The position numbers and the translations under genes are program-made. This document shows positions 10,439-20,848 of a stretch of 48,397 bases of DNA, piece after piece. Origin of the DNA: Acidimicrobiaceae bacterium (lineage in GTDB: Bacteria > Actinomycetota > Acidimicrobiia > Acidimicrobiales > Poriferisodalaceae); assembly GCA_002708935.1 (NCBI GenBank), contig PAPO01000024.1, positions 206,335 through 254,731 on the forward strand. The letters are read 5' to 3'. How positions within the stretch are numbered: position 1 is the stretch's first letter; the number at the start of each line of letters is the position of its first letter. The notes beneath the pieces were generated by a model. The model was not told the origin of the DNA, searched no databases, and saw nothing but the letters and a program-made list of their open reading frames with translations.

Positions 10439-10846
10439 GTGAGTACCCGGAGTTCACCTCTGTGTTGTGTGGGAGCCGTGTTCGTCTGGGAAGGCAAACT
10501 GCTGCTGATTGAAAGAGGCAAGCCTCCCGCCGTCGGGTTTTGGTCGATACCAGGAGGCCATGTTGAACATGGAGAAAGTTGGCAAGACGCCGTTGAGCGC
10601 GAGGTAATTGAAGAGACAGCGCTTAAAGCCACTTGTGGTGACTTAATTGGTTGGGTTGAGCGGGAAAGTGCAGGGCAACGTTATTTGATTGCTGACTTCA
10701 AGATTGATGTCGCCAATCCCCACGTCGCAAAACCAGGCGACGACGCGACAGATCTGATCTTCGCTGAGAAAGCTGACTTTGCGCGCCTCAAGATAACGTC
10801 TGGCTTGGCGGATTTTCTGCGTAAATATGAGCTGATGGACCTCTAA
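10439..10846 (+). CDS. NUDIX hydrolase
   Basis: Nudix box GGHVEHGESWQDAVEREVIEETALKA. Confidence 0.93.
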   Translation: MSTRSSPLCCVGAVFVWEGKLLLIERGKPPAVGFWSIPGGHVEHGESWQDAVEREVIEETALKATCGDLIGWVERESAGQRYLIADFKIDVANPHVAKPGDDATDLIFAEKADFARLKITSGLADFLRKYELMDL

Positions 10847-11601
10847 CGGCCCTTCCACACGGGATCACGTTTCTCAACGAAGGCGAGAGGCCCCTCATTG
10901 AAATCCTCTGTCTTCACGACCACTCGAAAGTGCTCTTTGGTGATTCCCCAACCATCTTCGTCGGACTTTCCTTGAGTCTCCAACACCACTTTGCGACTTT
11001 CGCGAACCGCAATTGGGGCATTTACAGCAATCCTTTTTGCCAAGTCAGTGGCTGCTGCTACTACTGCACCGGGCTCACAGAGTTCATTAACAAGTCCCAG
11101 CTGAAAAGCACGCTCTGCCGAAATGGCGTCACCAGTTAATGCCAACTCCATCGCTACGTTGCGGGCGATCGAGGCAGGAAGCCGAAAAAGGCCTCCCGCT
11201 CCAGCTATCAGGCTGCGTTTCACCTCTGGAATACCAAACGTTGCAGAAGATGAGGCGATTACGAGATCGCACGAGAGCACAATTTCCAAACCCCCAGCTA
11301 AGGCGGGACCATCGACAGCTGCGATGAGCGGCTTAGTTCTCGGGTAACGGACGAGACCGGCGAAGCCTCCTTTCTCGGTTTCGATCCTCTTTCCGCTGCT
11401 AACTGATTTAAGGTCAGCGCCAGCGCTAAAGACAGGACCGTTGGCCGCGAGAATTCCTACCCACGCATCGTCATCCGACTCGAAGTTATCCAGATGAGCT
11501 TCAAGTTCGGAAGAAACTTCGTGGCTCACGGCATTCCTTGCTTCAGGCCTATTTAAGGTAAACAAACCAACGTTGCCGTGTTTTTCGTAGGTGACGACCA
11601 T
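10843..11601 (-). CDS. Enoyl-CoA hydratase/isomerase family protein
   Basis: Crotonase motifs LNRPEARNAVS, AANGPVFSAGADLKSV, KPLIAAVDGPALAGGLEIVLSCDLVIAS. Confidence 0.93.
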   Translation of the reverse strand: MVVTYEKHGNVGLFTLNRPEARNAVSHEVSSELEAHLDNFESDDDAWVGILAANGPVFSAGADLKSVSSGKRIETEKGGFAGLVRYPRTKPLIAAVDGPALAGGLEIVLSCDLVIASSSATFGIPEVKRSLIAGAGGLFRLPASIARNVAMELALTGDAISAERAFQLGLVNELCEPGAVVAAATDLAKRIAVNAPIAVRESRKVVLETQGKSDEDGWGITKEHFRVVVKTEDFNEGPLAFVEKRDPVWKGR

Positions 11602-11615
11602 TAATCAGATCCTTT

Positions 11616-13085
11616 TCAGCTGGGAGGTTCTTTAATAGCATCATCGTTCCTCACAGCTTCGTCCACTCCTTGATCTGAGGTTTCATCTTTACTGCTCTCC
11701 GACACGAGGTCCTCAGCAGCGCCAGCTTCCGGTTCAGTGAAGGTTTGTCCGCTGTCAACATCAGAACCAGTGGTGGTGGAGCTCTCCACTTCAGAATCAG
11801 TGACGGGTTCGATTGACGATGTATCTCCTTGGGCGCTTTCTTCGGACGTTTCAGTCCCCTTGGTTGGAGGTTTTGGCCGGCTCTTGTTGTTCCTTCTCTT
11901 ACCGCGGCTTCGCTTGACTGGTTCGATTCCGAACTGCTTGGCGATCTCAGGTATTCGGTCAGAAATTTTGGTAATTACGTCGATCAATTCTTTACCAGGT
12001 TCTGCCGGAATTTGTGCAAGCGCGACATAGGGTCGTACAGGGGAAAAGGCGATTGCTTCCAGGACGATTCCCAATCGTTGCTGGCTGACATCTCCACCTA
12101 AAGCTTCGTTTGCCTGCACGGTCAGTGTTTCGGCGATGTCGGGTGGCAGTGGGCTGCCTGCCTTTGGTGGGCGGGAACTAAGCCTCAGCGCGCGAACGAC
12201 CCGCTCTTCTTTCAGAGCTGAACGAATTTCGTCCTGCCATTCGATCTGGGCTTTTTCAACGCGTTGATTCAGACCAGATCGAATTTTTTCTGTCAACTCA
12301 CGAGTTTCGTCATCGCGGGCAGAGTCCTCAGCGGCTACCAGGACGGTCCGCAGATCCCGAATATCCACATCGTCAATGGTCTCTAGGGCAGCGTCAGCGC
12401 GATCTCTCCACTCGGCGATTTTGAGTTGTGGAAGCAACGCCTCGGCAAGGGTGATCAATGCGTCCGCCCTAACTTCTTCCCCACCTTCTTGCGTTGCACG
12501 CTGGTTCTGTGCCTCTATCTCTTTTCGAACCGCAGCGATGCCGCCGCGAGATACCTGATCGGCGATAACGCGCTGTTCTTCTGGAAGGGTTTCAATGAAG
12601 GCCTTCCGGTGAACGCGACCCGGTTTGAGTTTCTTGGCTTTGGGTTTGGGGGGATTATCCGCTTTCGGTTTACGTTGGCGTCGTTCTCCTTCTTTGTTGC
12701 TTCTGTTCTTTGATTTCGACCGGTTATCGGTGTTATCTCGTTTCGAACCCTTGTTGTTGCGTTTGCCGCCACCCTTACGTCGATCTGATCGCCCCTTACG
12801 TGCAAGTTGGGTAGTAACGCCAGCGACCTCGTTCTTGCCACCAATGAGTTCGATGCGCTCGTCGTCAGGGCGTCCGCTTCGTCCTTTGGGGGGCAACACC
12901 GAAGTAACGAAGATCCCATCGATCTCAAAATCTGCGTCGGCTCGACATACGTCGCCGACGGAAGCTCCATCGTAAAGAAGCGTCCCGTCCAGGCTGCCTT
13001 TAGGTTGTTTGGCGCCGGCGGCTCGCCAGGTCCAAGTTCCGTCGTCGCGCTGACTCGTCAGTTCGACCTCGATACGTCGGCTCAT
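11616..13085 (-). CDS. Uncharacterised protein: beta-rich N-terminus, basic low-complexity linker, helical core, acidic C-terminus
   Basis: Long ORF. N-terminal MSRRIEVELTSQRDDGTWTWRAAGAKQPKGSLDGTLLYDGASVGDVCRADADFEIDGIFVTSVLPP, then a K/R/N-rich linker, helical region and acidic Ser/Glu tail. ATG at 13085 preferred. Confidence 0.75.
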   Translation of the reverse strand: MSRRIEVELTSQRDDGTWTWRAAGAKQPKGSLDGTLLYDGASVGDVCRADADFEIDGIFVTSVLPPKGRSGRPDDERIELIGGKNEVAGVTTQLARKGRSDRRKGGGKRNNKGSKRDNTDNRSKSKNRSNKEGERRQRKPKADNPPKPKAKKLKPGRVHRKAFIETLPEEQRVIADQVSRGGIAAVRKEIEAQNQRATQEGGEEVRADALITLAEALLPQLKIAEWRDRADAALETIDDVDIRDLRTVLVAAEDSARDDETRELTEKIRSGLNQRVEKAQIEWQDEIRSALKEERVVRALRLSSRPPKAGSPLPPDIAETLTVQANEALGGDVSQQRLGIVLEAIAFSPVRPYVALAQIPAEPGKELIDVITKISDRIPEIAKQFGIEPVKRSRGKRRNNKSRPKPPTKGTETSEESAQGDTSSIEPVTDSEVESSTTTGSDVDSGQTFTEPEAGAAEDLVSESSKDETSDQGVDEAVRNDDAIKEPPS

Positions 13086-13293
13086 CGTTGCTCCGGGCTT
13101 TCCGGCTAGTCGGGCGGGAGGCGGCAGGGGAGAAGTGGCCCCCTCGCTTGTCCCAAGGTACAAAGCTAAACGTTACCGAAATGGTGCGGCGCTGACGCAA
13201 ATAAGGGCTAACAGCTTTTTGTCCATGAATGACCTCACATAAGGGCCGGAGCGTCCTACCCTCGGCTCAACAGACGAAATCAACAGGAAAGTC

Positions 13294-15723
13294 ATGGCAA
13301 AAGCGAAGGCGCCCGAACAAATAGCACGCGAAATCGTCGATGTTCCAGTCGATGACGAAATGCGCGACTCATTTATGCCTTATGCGTTATCGGTGACGAC
13401 CAGCCGAGCGATCCCCGATGTCCGAGACGGATTAAAGCCCGTTCAGCGACGAATTCTTTACGTCATGGCTGACCTCGGCCTACGACCAGGAACTCCGTTT
13501 CGTAAATCTGCTGGTGTGGTAGGTGAGGTGATGGGGAAATACCATCCCCACGGCGACAGTGCCATCTATGAAGCCATGGTGCGCATGGGGCAGTCATTTT
13601 CGATGGCAGTTCCATTCGTCGACCCCAAAGGCAACTTCGGCAGCCTGGACGATCCACCGGCTGCCTATCGATATACAGAGGCTCGATTAACGCCTGCTGC
13701 TATGACCATGGTTCAAGCCCTAGACGAAGAGACTGTTGATTTTGTCGCAAACTTCGATGGCGAGCGGGATGAACCAATTTGTCTTCCGGGCGCGCTTCCG
13801 AACCTGTTGGTGAATGGGGCTTCGGGCATTGCTGTCGGAATGGCCACAAACATGCCACCGCACAACCTTGCTGAGGTAGCAGCAGCAATTGAACACGTCC
13901 TGACGAAACGACGGCCAAAGCCGACTGTCGACGACCTAATGAAGCATGTCGAAGGACCTGATTTCCCTACGGGAGGTGTGATCGTCGATGACGGTTCCCT
14001 TCGAGATGCCTATGAATCAGGCCGTGGCACGATACGGATTCGGGCGAGAGCAGAAATCGAAAATATTACTGCTCGACGACAGGGGATCATTGTTACTGAG
14101 TTGCCTTATGCCGTGGGCCCAGAGCGTGTCCAGGCAAAAATTCGGGAACTTATTGGTGCCGGAAAGCTTGAAGGAATAGCAGCCGTCGTGGATCTTTCCG
14201 ATCGGCATCACGGTCTGAGGCTCGTCATTGAATGCAAATCCGGTGTTGGCCCACACTCGCTATTAGAGAAGCTCTACAGGCTCACGCCACTAGAGGAAAG
14301 CTTCGGAATCAATAACGTGGCGCTTGTTGACGGGGTACCAACAACACTTGGGCTCGGCGCCCTGTGTCAGCGCTACATCGATCACCGATTGGATGTGATA
14401 GTCCGGCGCGCCACGTATCGATTAACGCGTGCTGAAGAGCGAGAGCACATTCTCCTCGGCCTCTTGCTAGCGCTCGACAATATTGAGAAGGTCATCGCAA
14501 TCATCCGAGGTTCCAAAGATGCAGCTAAAGCCAAATCTCAGTTAATTAAGGACTTGAAGTTAACTGATGTGCAGGCGACCCACATTCTGGATATGCAGCT
14601 TCGTCGTCTGACAGCACTTGAGGTCGACAGGCTGCGCGAAGAACTTACAGATGTGCAAGTAGACATAGCTCAGCTAAAGAAACTGCTGTCCTCTGAGACG
14701 AAACAACGAAATACGGTTCGAGACGAATTACGCGAGCTGGTAAGGGACTTCTCAGAGGCTCGAAGGAGCAAGGTCACCAAGGCATCGGATCTTGTGGTGA
14801 TTGATGACGAAGCCGAAGAAGATCTTGAAGAAAATATCGAAGAAATGGGGGACCAACCTACCTTGGTCACGTTGTCGACATCTGGTTTACTGGGGCGACG
14901 GTCACTTGAGGAAGAGTTCAATGTGAAACCAGGCCGGCACGATGTGGTCGCGAAAAGCCTCGAAACAACTATCTTTGCTGGGGTTTCGGCTGTGACCGAT
15001 CAAGGGCGAGTGCTGACGGTTCGAGCCCGTGAAGTTCCAGAGATGGTGCGGGGGAGTCGAGGGGCCTCAGTAACTGAAATGTTCTCCCTTGGTCGGGGTG
15101 AAAAGGTTGTTGGTTTATTCGGCGAAGCCACTGATCCAATAATGCTGGTAACTCGCAAGGGAGTCGCTAAACGTATTGACTCAGATGCCCTGAAACGTCT
15201 GAGATCAGGTAGTTCCGCCATAAATCTAAAGGGCGATGATCGTGTCAGCGCGGCGTTTGCTGCTAGCGAAGATTGTGACGTGGTTATGGTTGCTTCGGAC
15301 GGGCAAGCACTGCGAACCCCAGCTAAGGGGATCTCTATACAGGGACCAGGCGCAGGAGGAGTCGTTGGTATGAAGTTGAAACCCGGTGCCAGCTTGCTAG
15401 CGGCCGGAATTGTTGAGTTTGGATCGGCAGTCGTGATCGTTAGTGACGAAGGCGCGATAAAGGCAACAGATGTTGCAGAAATCCCCAGCAAAGGTAGAGC
15501 CACCGGCGGCGTCCGAACTGTCAAATGGCGAGACTTCGAGACTACGGCAGCGTTTGCTTGGGTCGGACGAAGTCAGCACCTCGCAGCGGTCGTGGCGGAT
15601 CCTCTGGACGAGAAAAAGACCGAGAGCACACCGATGCCGCTTTCACTAGAACTCACACGTCGAGATGGGCTTACGGCAAGCCAAGAAAGTCGTGTGTTGC
15701 TTGTAGGGGAGTACGCCCTGTAA
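13294..15723 (+). CDS. parC: DNA topoisomerase (ATP-hydrolysing) subunit A, ParC/GyrA type
   Basis: [77 protein letters not shown] and catalytic Tyr region ([10 protein letters not shown]). Confidence 0.95.
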   Translation: MAKAKAPEQIAREIVDVPVDDEMRDSFMPYALSVTTSRAIPDVRDGLKPVQRRILYVMADLGLRPGTPFRKSAGVVGEVMGKYHPHGDSAIYEAMVRMGQSFSMAVPFVDPKGNFGSLDDPPAAYRYTEARLTPAAMTMVQALDEETVDFVANFDGERDEPICLPGALPNLLVNGASGIAVGMATNMPPHNLAEVAAAIEHVLTKRRPKPTVDDLMKHVEGPDFPTGGVIVDDGSLRDAYESGRGTIRIRARAEIENITARRQGIIVTELPYAVGPERVQAKIRELIGAGKLEGIAAVVDLSDRHHGLRLVIECKSGVGPHSLLEKLYRLTPLEESFGINNVALVDGVPTTLGLGALCQRYIDHRLDVIVRRATYRLTRAEEREHILLGLLLALDNIEKVIAIIRGSKDAAKAKSQLIKDLKLTDVQATHILDMQLRRLTALEVDRLREELTDVQVDIAQLKKLLSSETKQRNTVRDELRELVRDFSEARRSKVTKASDLVVIDDEAEEDLEENIEEMGDQPTLVTLSTSGLLGRRSLEEEFNVKPGRHDVVAKSLETTIFAGVSAVTDQGRVLTVRAREVPEMVRGSRGASVTEMFSLGRGEKVVGLFGEATDPIMLVTRKGVAKRIDSDALKRLRSGSSAINLKGDDRVSAAFAASEDCDVVMVASDGQALRTPAKGISIQGPGAGGVVGMKLKPGASLLAAGIVEFGSAVVIVSDEGAIKATDVAEIPSKGRATGGVRTVKWRDFETTAAFAWVGRSQHLAAVVADPLDEKKTESTPMPLSLELTRRDGLTASQESRVLLVGEYAL

Positions 15724-17774
15724 TGGCCGCTGCTACCAAAGGAAATCCAGCTAAAGGCACAGGCGCCTACGACGCCGACCAGATAGAAGTCCTTGAAGGC
15801 CTTGAGGCTGTTCGAAAGCGGCCGGGCATGTATATCGGTGGCACCGGCTCCGGTGGGTTGACGCACCTGTTGTGGGAAATCATCGATAATGGAGTTGATG
15901 AGGCCGCAGCCGGGCACGCCAAACTGGTTGAAGTGACCTTCCACTCAGACGGCTCATACGAAGTCGCTGACGACGGACGTGGTATCCCGATCGAAAAGAA
16001 GGAAGCAGATGTCACAGCCTTAGAAGTGGTCTTTACGGAGCTGCATGCCGGAGGGAAGTTCGGTAACGGAGCCTATGGAGCGTCAGGTGGACTCCACGGA
16101 GTGGGAGCGTCCGTAGTTAACGCTTTATCCGATCGCATGGAAATAGAAGTTGATCGCAAGAGTTCGACTCACCGATTGGAATTCAAACACCAAGTAGCTG
16201 GCCAACGCGCAAAAAATGGCCGGTTCAGCCCAGGGCATGCTCTCAAAAAGGTGGGGAAAGTACCTTCGAGTCGAACCGGCACGAGGGTCCGGTTCTGGCC
16301 AGATAAAGACATCTTTGATCCTGATGCATCAATCGATTACGACGAGGTTCGAGAACGTCTCGGGCAGGTGTGCTTTTTGGTGCCTGGCCTGAAAATTCGA
16401 CTCGCGGACAAACGCAAAGGCTCCAAGCGCCCCAGTGAAGAGTTCATATCTAAAGGCGGGCTGTCCGATTACGTGGATTTCTTGTCAGGGGAGAGCCAAC
16501 CAGTAACCGGTTTAGTGCGAGTGGAGGGGGTGGCTGAATTCCTCGAGAAAGTACCGGTCGACGGGAAGTTAACTGAAGTAACGCGAGAATGCCATGTTGA
16601 TATCGCCCTCAGGTGGGTGCAGAACTATGAAAGCCGGATCGTTAGTTTCGTTAACACCATCCCCACACCAGATGGAGGCACGCATGTTGCTGGCTTCGAG
16701 CGTTCGCTTACCACTGTCCTGAATCAAGCCCTCAATTCGGCCGACCTTCGAAAGCTACGAAAACTTAAAGACGACGCCAAAGTGCAAAAAGAAGATGCAC
16801 AGGAGGGTCTGATTGCTGTGGTTCGGATCGTCTTTCCAGAACCACAGTTTCGAGGCCAGACTAAGCGTGAGTTGGGGACTCCAGAAGCCCAAAAGATTGT
16901 GGGCGCCGTGGCTCGCGACGGATTGAAAGAATGGTTTGACGGCTCCGCAAAAGGATCCAAGAAGGTTCATGTCAAGGCAATTCTTGACAAGGTAGCTGAC
17001 GCGATAGTTAATCGGGTCAGCACAAAGCAAGCACTGGACAATCGGCGAAAAGCAGCGCAACTGGGTAACAACGGATTGCCGGACAAGTTGTCTGACTGCC
17101 GTCTGCACCCCGATGGTGAGTTGCTTATAGTCGAAGGGGATTCTGCGGCTGGACCGGCAAAAAGAGCCCGCGACAGCGCTTGGCAAGCAGTACTACCGCT
17201 TCGCGGCAAAGTTGTTAATGCTGGTAAAGGAACCAAAAAATCAGTCCTTGATAACGCGGAAGCTACAGCCTTGTTCACGGCGGTCGGTGGGGGATCCGGA
17301 CCTGAGTTCGACCTGTCCGCCCGCCGTTACGAGCGTTTGATCCTTCTAGCTGACGCCGATGTCGACGGCAGCCACATTAGATGTCTGGTCTTAACCCTCA
17401 TTTACCATTACATGAGACCTTTACTGGAAAACGGCCACGTCTACGCAGCTCAACCACCTACCCACGCACTAGTCCTTGGGCAGGATAAGGAGTTTGTTTA
17501 TTCGGAACACCAGTTGGAGAAACGAACGTCTGAGTTGACGGAAAAAGGACGGCGTTTTCGGGTCACGCGTTTCAAAGGTCTTGGTGAGATGGATGACGAT
17601 GAACTTTTAGAAACCACACTTGACGCTGAAACCCGCGTGCTTCGTCGGATAACGCTTTCAGACGCGAAGAAAGCTGAGAAGGCGTTCGAGGTGATGATGG
17701 GCGCTCCAGTCGAACCGCGTAAGGACTTCATTGTTAAGCACAGCAAGGACTACGGTCACGCCTTGGACGTCTAG
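15723..17774 (+). CDS. parE: DNA topoisomerase (ATP-hydrolysing) subunit B, ParE/GyrB type
   Basis: EGLEAVRKRPGMYIGGTGSGGLTHLLWEIIDNGVDEA, GGLHGVGASVVNALS, LIVEGDSAAGPAKRARDSAWQAVLPLRGKVVN, LADADVDGSHI. TAATG overlap with parC. Confidence 0.95.
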   Translation: MAAATKGNPAKGTGAYDADQIEVLEGLEAVRKRPGMYIGGTGSGGLTHLLWEIIDNGVDEAAAGHAKLVEVTFHSDGSYEVADDGRGIPIEKKEADVTALEVVFTELHAGGKFGNGAYGASGGLHGVGASVVNALSDRMEIEVDRKSSTHRLEFKHQVAGQRAKNGRFSPGHALKKVGKVPSSRTGTRVRFWPDKDIFDPDASIDYDEVRERLGQVCFLVPGLKIRLADKRKGSKRPSEEFISKGGLSDYVDFLSGESQPVTGLVRVEGVAEFLEKVPVDGKLTEVTRECHVDIALRWVQNYESRIVSFVNTIPTPDGGTHVAGFERSLTTVLNQALNSADLRKLRKLKDDAKVQKEDAQEGLIAVVRIVFPEPQFRGQTKRELGTPEAQKIVGAVARDGLKEWFDGSAKGSKKVHVKAILDKVADAIVNRVSTKQALDNRRKAAQLGNNGLPDKLSDCRLHPDGELLIVEGDSAAGPAKRARDSAWQAVLPLRGKVVNAGKGTKKSVLDNAEATALFTAVGGGSGPEFDLSARRYERLILLADADVDGSHIRCLVLTLIYHYMRPLLENGHVYAAQPPTHALVLGQDKEFVYSEHQLEKRTSELTEKGRRFRVTRFKGLGEMDDDELLETTLDAETRVLRRITLSDAKKAEKAFEVMMGAPVEPRKDFIVKHSKDYGHALDV

Positions 17775-17819
17775 ATCTTTTAGTTCCGAAGTCGTCCGGC
17801 CAGGAAAAAAGATTTGTGA

Positions 17820-18164
17820 TTAATCGTCGAAACTCACCAGGATCGCTGCGTTAACCATTGTTAGTTGGTCCTTGCCATTAGGAGAAGGAACATCAAGGCC
17901 ACCCGGAACGACTGTCACGGTGACAGTGCCATAGGGAATCTCCTTAGCTATCTCAGCTGAGTCAATTTCCCCCCTCGGCGAAACCCCGAGCACTACCTCA
18001 ATGTGCATGTCGTCTGGTGACTTGCTTGTGGCTTCGAAGAAGTTCAAACTGCTGTGGCGAAGGGCATCCGAAACAGCCCGTTTGGCAGCCTTGGTGTAAT
18101 CAGACCCGTGAACGTCAACACCCAACCCCATCTCGGTTATCCAACGCTTTTGTGCCACGGTCAC
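17820..18164 (-). CDS. Lin0512 family protein (conserved, unknown function)
   Basis: ITEMGLGVDVHGSDYTKAAKRAVSDALRHSSL...PYGTVTVTVVPGGLDVP matches the Lin0512 family pattern from memory. Confidence 0.8.
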   Translation of the reverse strand: MTVAQKRWITEMGLGVDVHGSDYTKAAKRAVSDALRHSSLNFFEATSKSPDDMHIEVVLGVSPRGEIDSAEIAKEIPYGTVTVTVVPGGLDVPSPNGKDQLTMVNAAILVSFDD

Positions 18165-18294
18165 AACATAGCTGTCGAGCGAAAGGCGCGAGCAGAAGCC
18201 CAGGCCGAAACAGGAGGCCGGTTTACAGCCCGTTCAACGCGTCTGATCACTTTGGTGGATGGTGTTGTCTCCGTTTTCGATTAATACTGGAGAT

Positions 18295-19035
18295 ATGGGA
18301 GAGAGATTAAAAGACTGTACTGCGATAATAACTGGTGGCGCGCGAGGACAAGGAGCGGCTGAAGCTCGACGTTTTGTCGAAGAGGGGGCATTCGTCGTGA
18401 TAGCGGACGTCTTGGACGGCGAAGGCCGAGCCCTCGCCAAAGAGCTTGGTCATTCGGCGACGTTCCATCACCTCGATGTGACAGATGAAGAGAATTGGTC
18501 AGCGATCATCAGTGATCTGGTAGATCAGGGGAGATCTATAGATATTCTCGTAAACAACGCAGGGATTCTGCTGTTTGATCGCCTGACTCGATCATCTAGG
18601 GAAGATTTCGAACGGATTATGGAAGTCAATTGCACTGGTGTTTTTTTGGGGATGCAGGCGGTGGTCGACGAAATGAAGAAACAGCAGAGCGGTTCGATAG
18701 TCAATATTTCGTCGGTAGCGGGGCTCCAAGGTGTCGGTTTTCAGTTCTCCTACTCGGTTAGCAAGTGGGCGGTGCGGGGGATGACAAAATCTGCTGCTCA
18801 TGAACTGGCCCGCCACAACATCAGGGTCAATTCGGTGCACCCCGGCTTGATCGAGACAGCGATGCTCGACCAGTTCCCAGACAATCTGCAACCCAGGGTC
18901 GAATCCGTCGTTCCCATGGGCCGAAGCGCAGAGGCTGCGGAAGTTGCTGAGTTGGTGCTGTGGCTAGCCTCACAAGAGAGCAGCTACTGCACGGGATCGG
19001 AGTTTGTCGTTGATGGCGGATTATCAGTTGGGTAG
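18295..19035 (+). CDS. SDR family NAD(P)-dependent oxidoreductase
   Basis: TGGARGQGAAEARRFVEEG, NNAG, SSVAGLQG...YSVSKWAVRGMTKSAAHELA (S-Y-K), ending in GSEFVVDGGLSVG. Confidence 0.95.
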   Translation: MGERLKDCTAIITGGARGQGAAEARRFVEEGAFVVIADVLDGEGRALAKELGHSATFHHLDVTDEENWSAIISDLVDQGRSIDILVNNAGILLFDRLTRSSREDFERIMEVNCTGVFLGMQAVVDEMKKQQSGSIVNISSVAGLQGVGFQFSYSVSKWAVRGMTKSAAHELARHNIRVNSVHPGLIETAMLDQFPDNLQPRVESVVPMGRSAEAAEVAELVLWLASQESSYCTGSEFVVDGGLSVG

Positions 19036-19104
19036 CCCAGCAGACCCCCAGGCTGAGGTCTCGCCCGCTTTCGACGCACCGCTCGTGGCCGTTGGAGGCA
19101 ACTA

Positions 19105-20004
19105 ATGGTGAGCCAAATTGATCAACTTGCTGAGGGATTGATGTTTCCTGAGGGCCCGGCCATCGGACCCGACGGTGCTCTATACGTGACTGAACTCGCT
19201 GGTCAACGAATCTCAAGGATTTCCGAGGACGGAACCATTTCCACCTACGCCGATACCGGTGGTGGACCCAACGGAGCAGCCTTTGATGCGAACGGTGACT
19301 TGGTGGTTTGCAACAATGGTGGAAGGTGGCCCTCAGACGTACCTTCGACAGCTGAGGCAAGGGACCCCGAAAATGGGCCCGGTGTCATGCAACGAATCAC
19401 TTCCGGGGGAGATCTCATCGAAGACCTTACCGAAATCGATCAGATAGGGCTCAACTCACCAAACGACGTCTGCTTCGATGAACACGGCGGTTACTACTTC
19501 ACTGATCCTGTTTGGAGCGGCCTTGTCGGCGGGGAAAGAACCGGAGGGTCAGTGTGCTACGTCAATGTTGATGGCAACGCCTCTCGAGTCGCAACCGGCA
19601 TCGGGTTTCCTAATGGTCTCGGTGTTCGGGCCGACGGCCGAATCCTTGTTGTGTGCGAATCATTAACCGGCATGCTCCTCAGCTACCGAATCGAGGAACC
19701 GGGGATACTTTCGCCAGCACCCAAACCCAACGGTATGATCGGACGGAGATCCGTGCCCGACGGGTTTTGTTTCGATGAATCAGGACAGATCATTGTTGCG
19801 GGACACGGCTCGAGCAACATTTTTGTCCTTGGGGGCGAAGACGGACGGCCGATCGAAGTTATTGAACTCCCTGAACCCGGTCCAACCAACTGCTGCTTCG
19901 GAGGGAGAGATCTCCGCACTCTCTTTGTGACTTCATCAGACCATGGACACGTCTTCACGATTGAGTGGCCCGTCCAGGGAATGCCGTTACATCACACGCT
20001 TTGA
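19105..20004 (+). CDS. SMP-30/gluconolactonase/LRE family protein
   Basis: EGLMFPEGPAIGPDGALYVTELAGQRI, GGPNGAAFDANGDLVVCNNGG, LNSPNDVCFDEHGGYYFTDP, TGIGFPNGLGVRADGRILVVCES. Confidence 0.9.
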   Translation: MVSQIDQLAEGLMFPEGPAIGPDGALYVTELAGQRISRISEDGTISTYADTGGGPNGAAFDANGDLVVCNNGGRWPSDVPSTAEARDPENGPGVMQRITSGGDLIEDLTEIDQIGLNSPNDVCFDEHGGYYFTDPVWSGLVGGERTGGSVCYVNVDGNASRVATGIGFPNGLGVRADGRILVVCESLTGMLLSYRIEEPGILSPAPKPNGMIGRRSVPDGFCFDESGQIIVAGHGSSNIFVLGGEDGRPIEVIELPEPGPTNCCFGGRDLRTLFVTSSDHGHVFTIEWPVQGMPLHHTL

Positions 20005-20083
20005 CGGTTCAGCCCTTGTGACGGGTTATCTGCGCCAATTTGGACTTTGCCACTGGGCCTCGCCCACCCTCCGCTGTTAGCTG

Positions 20084-20120
20084 ACCGCCTATAAGGTACA
20101 TTATGTAACGTATAGGTGGT
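20084..20120. repeat. 37-bp near-perfect palindrome (dyad)
   Basis: ACCGCCTATAAGGTACATTATGTAACGTATAGGTGGT, centred on one T; 18-nt arms with two mismatches and one G-T pair. Confidence 0.75.
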
Positions 20121-20228
20121 GAACTGAGAATCGAGTTCTTGGCGACGTGTCCCCTTTCTGCAGCGAAATAAGGCCCAGGGCCTGAATTTAGGGCTATACA
20201 GGTGGAACGTTGACTCTTGGAGGGGTAA

Positions 20229-20432
20229 ATGGCTGAGGTGACCGTAAATATTCGCGATGATGGACCGTTGCTGGTTCAGGGAGCGTGTGTGCTGCAGGAC
20301 CAGGCGGGCAATATTGTCCGGGAGAGCGACAATATGGTTGCTCTTTGTAGGTGTGGCCTGTCGAACACCAAACCGATGTGTGATGGGAGCCACACTGACA
20401 ACTTTGATGGGACACTCAACCCACCGGATTGA
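20229..20432 (+). CDS. CDGSH iron-sulfur domain protein
   Basis: CRCGLSNTKPMCDGSHTDNFDG matches C-x-C-x2-(S/T)-x3-P-x-C-D-G-(S/T)-H. Confidence 0.92.
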   Translation: MAEVTVNIRDDGPLLVQGACVLQDQAGNIVRESDNMVALCRCGLSNTKPMCDGSHTDNFDGTLNPPD

Positions 20433-20612
20433 GATCGGGTTTTCACCGGTGCATGCTCTGGGGTGAATGTCTCAATCGAGCTCGGCTGCGGCGCGCTGTC
20501 ATCGCCGGCGTGCCCGGATTACCTGCAGCATTGCGATGGGGGCACCAAGGTCCTGGTCGCCAGTGGAGGCGTCGGTCTCCGCTGGCTGCGGTGGAACTAA
20601 ATATGGGGAGCT

Positions 20613-20810
20613 TTAACGGTCTCGTCCACCCGTTCGCTTCGGCGTTCCGCCGCCATAGCCAGTGTTGCGGTCAGCGGAGCGGTCACCCCCTTGTTTCCCC
20701 CCGCCTGTCGACTGCTTTGCTTCGATAGCGAGTCTGACGTGTTCAGGCAGCTTGTTTACTTTAGGCTTTTTGGGTTTTGGGGCTGCTTTAGGTTTCTTGG
20801 GTCGGGCCAC
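20613..20810 (-). CDS. Small basic Lys/Pro/Ala-rich protein, unknown
   Basis: 65-aa ATG ORF MARPKKPKAAPKPKKPKVNKLPEHVRLAIEAKQS...; same strand as and downstream of the ATL gene. Confidence 0.45.
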   Translation of the reverse strand: MARPKKPKAAPKPKKPKVNKLPEHVRLAIEAKQSTGGGKQGGDRSADRNTGYGGGTPKRTGGRDR

Positions 20811-20848
20811 AGATTGATCTTATTTAAATAGAGCGTTCACGAGTGGTT

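Noticed and set aside
12515-12970. 151-aa minus-strand alternative-frame ORF in the basic-linker gene
   Set aside because: Shadow of the low-complexity K/R/N linker in another frame.
15000-15524. 174-aa minus-strand ORF inside parC
   Set aside because: Fully antisense to a strongly conserved topoisomerase gene, with no recognisable domain.
15525-15722. N-terminal extension of the ParE ORF
   Set aside because: Overlaps parC out of frame. The conserved ParE start is ATG at 15723 with a TAATG coupling.
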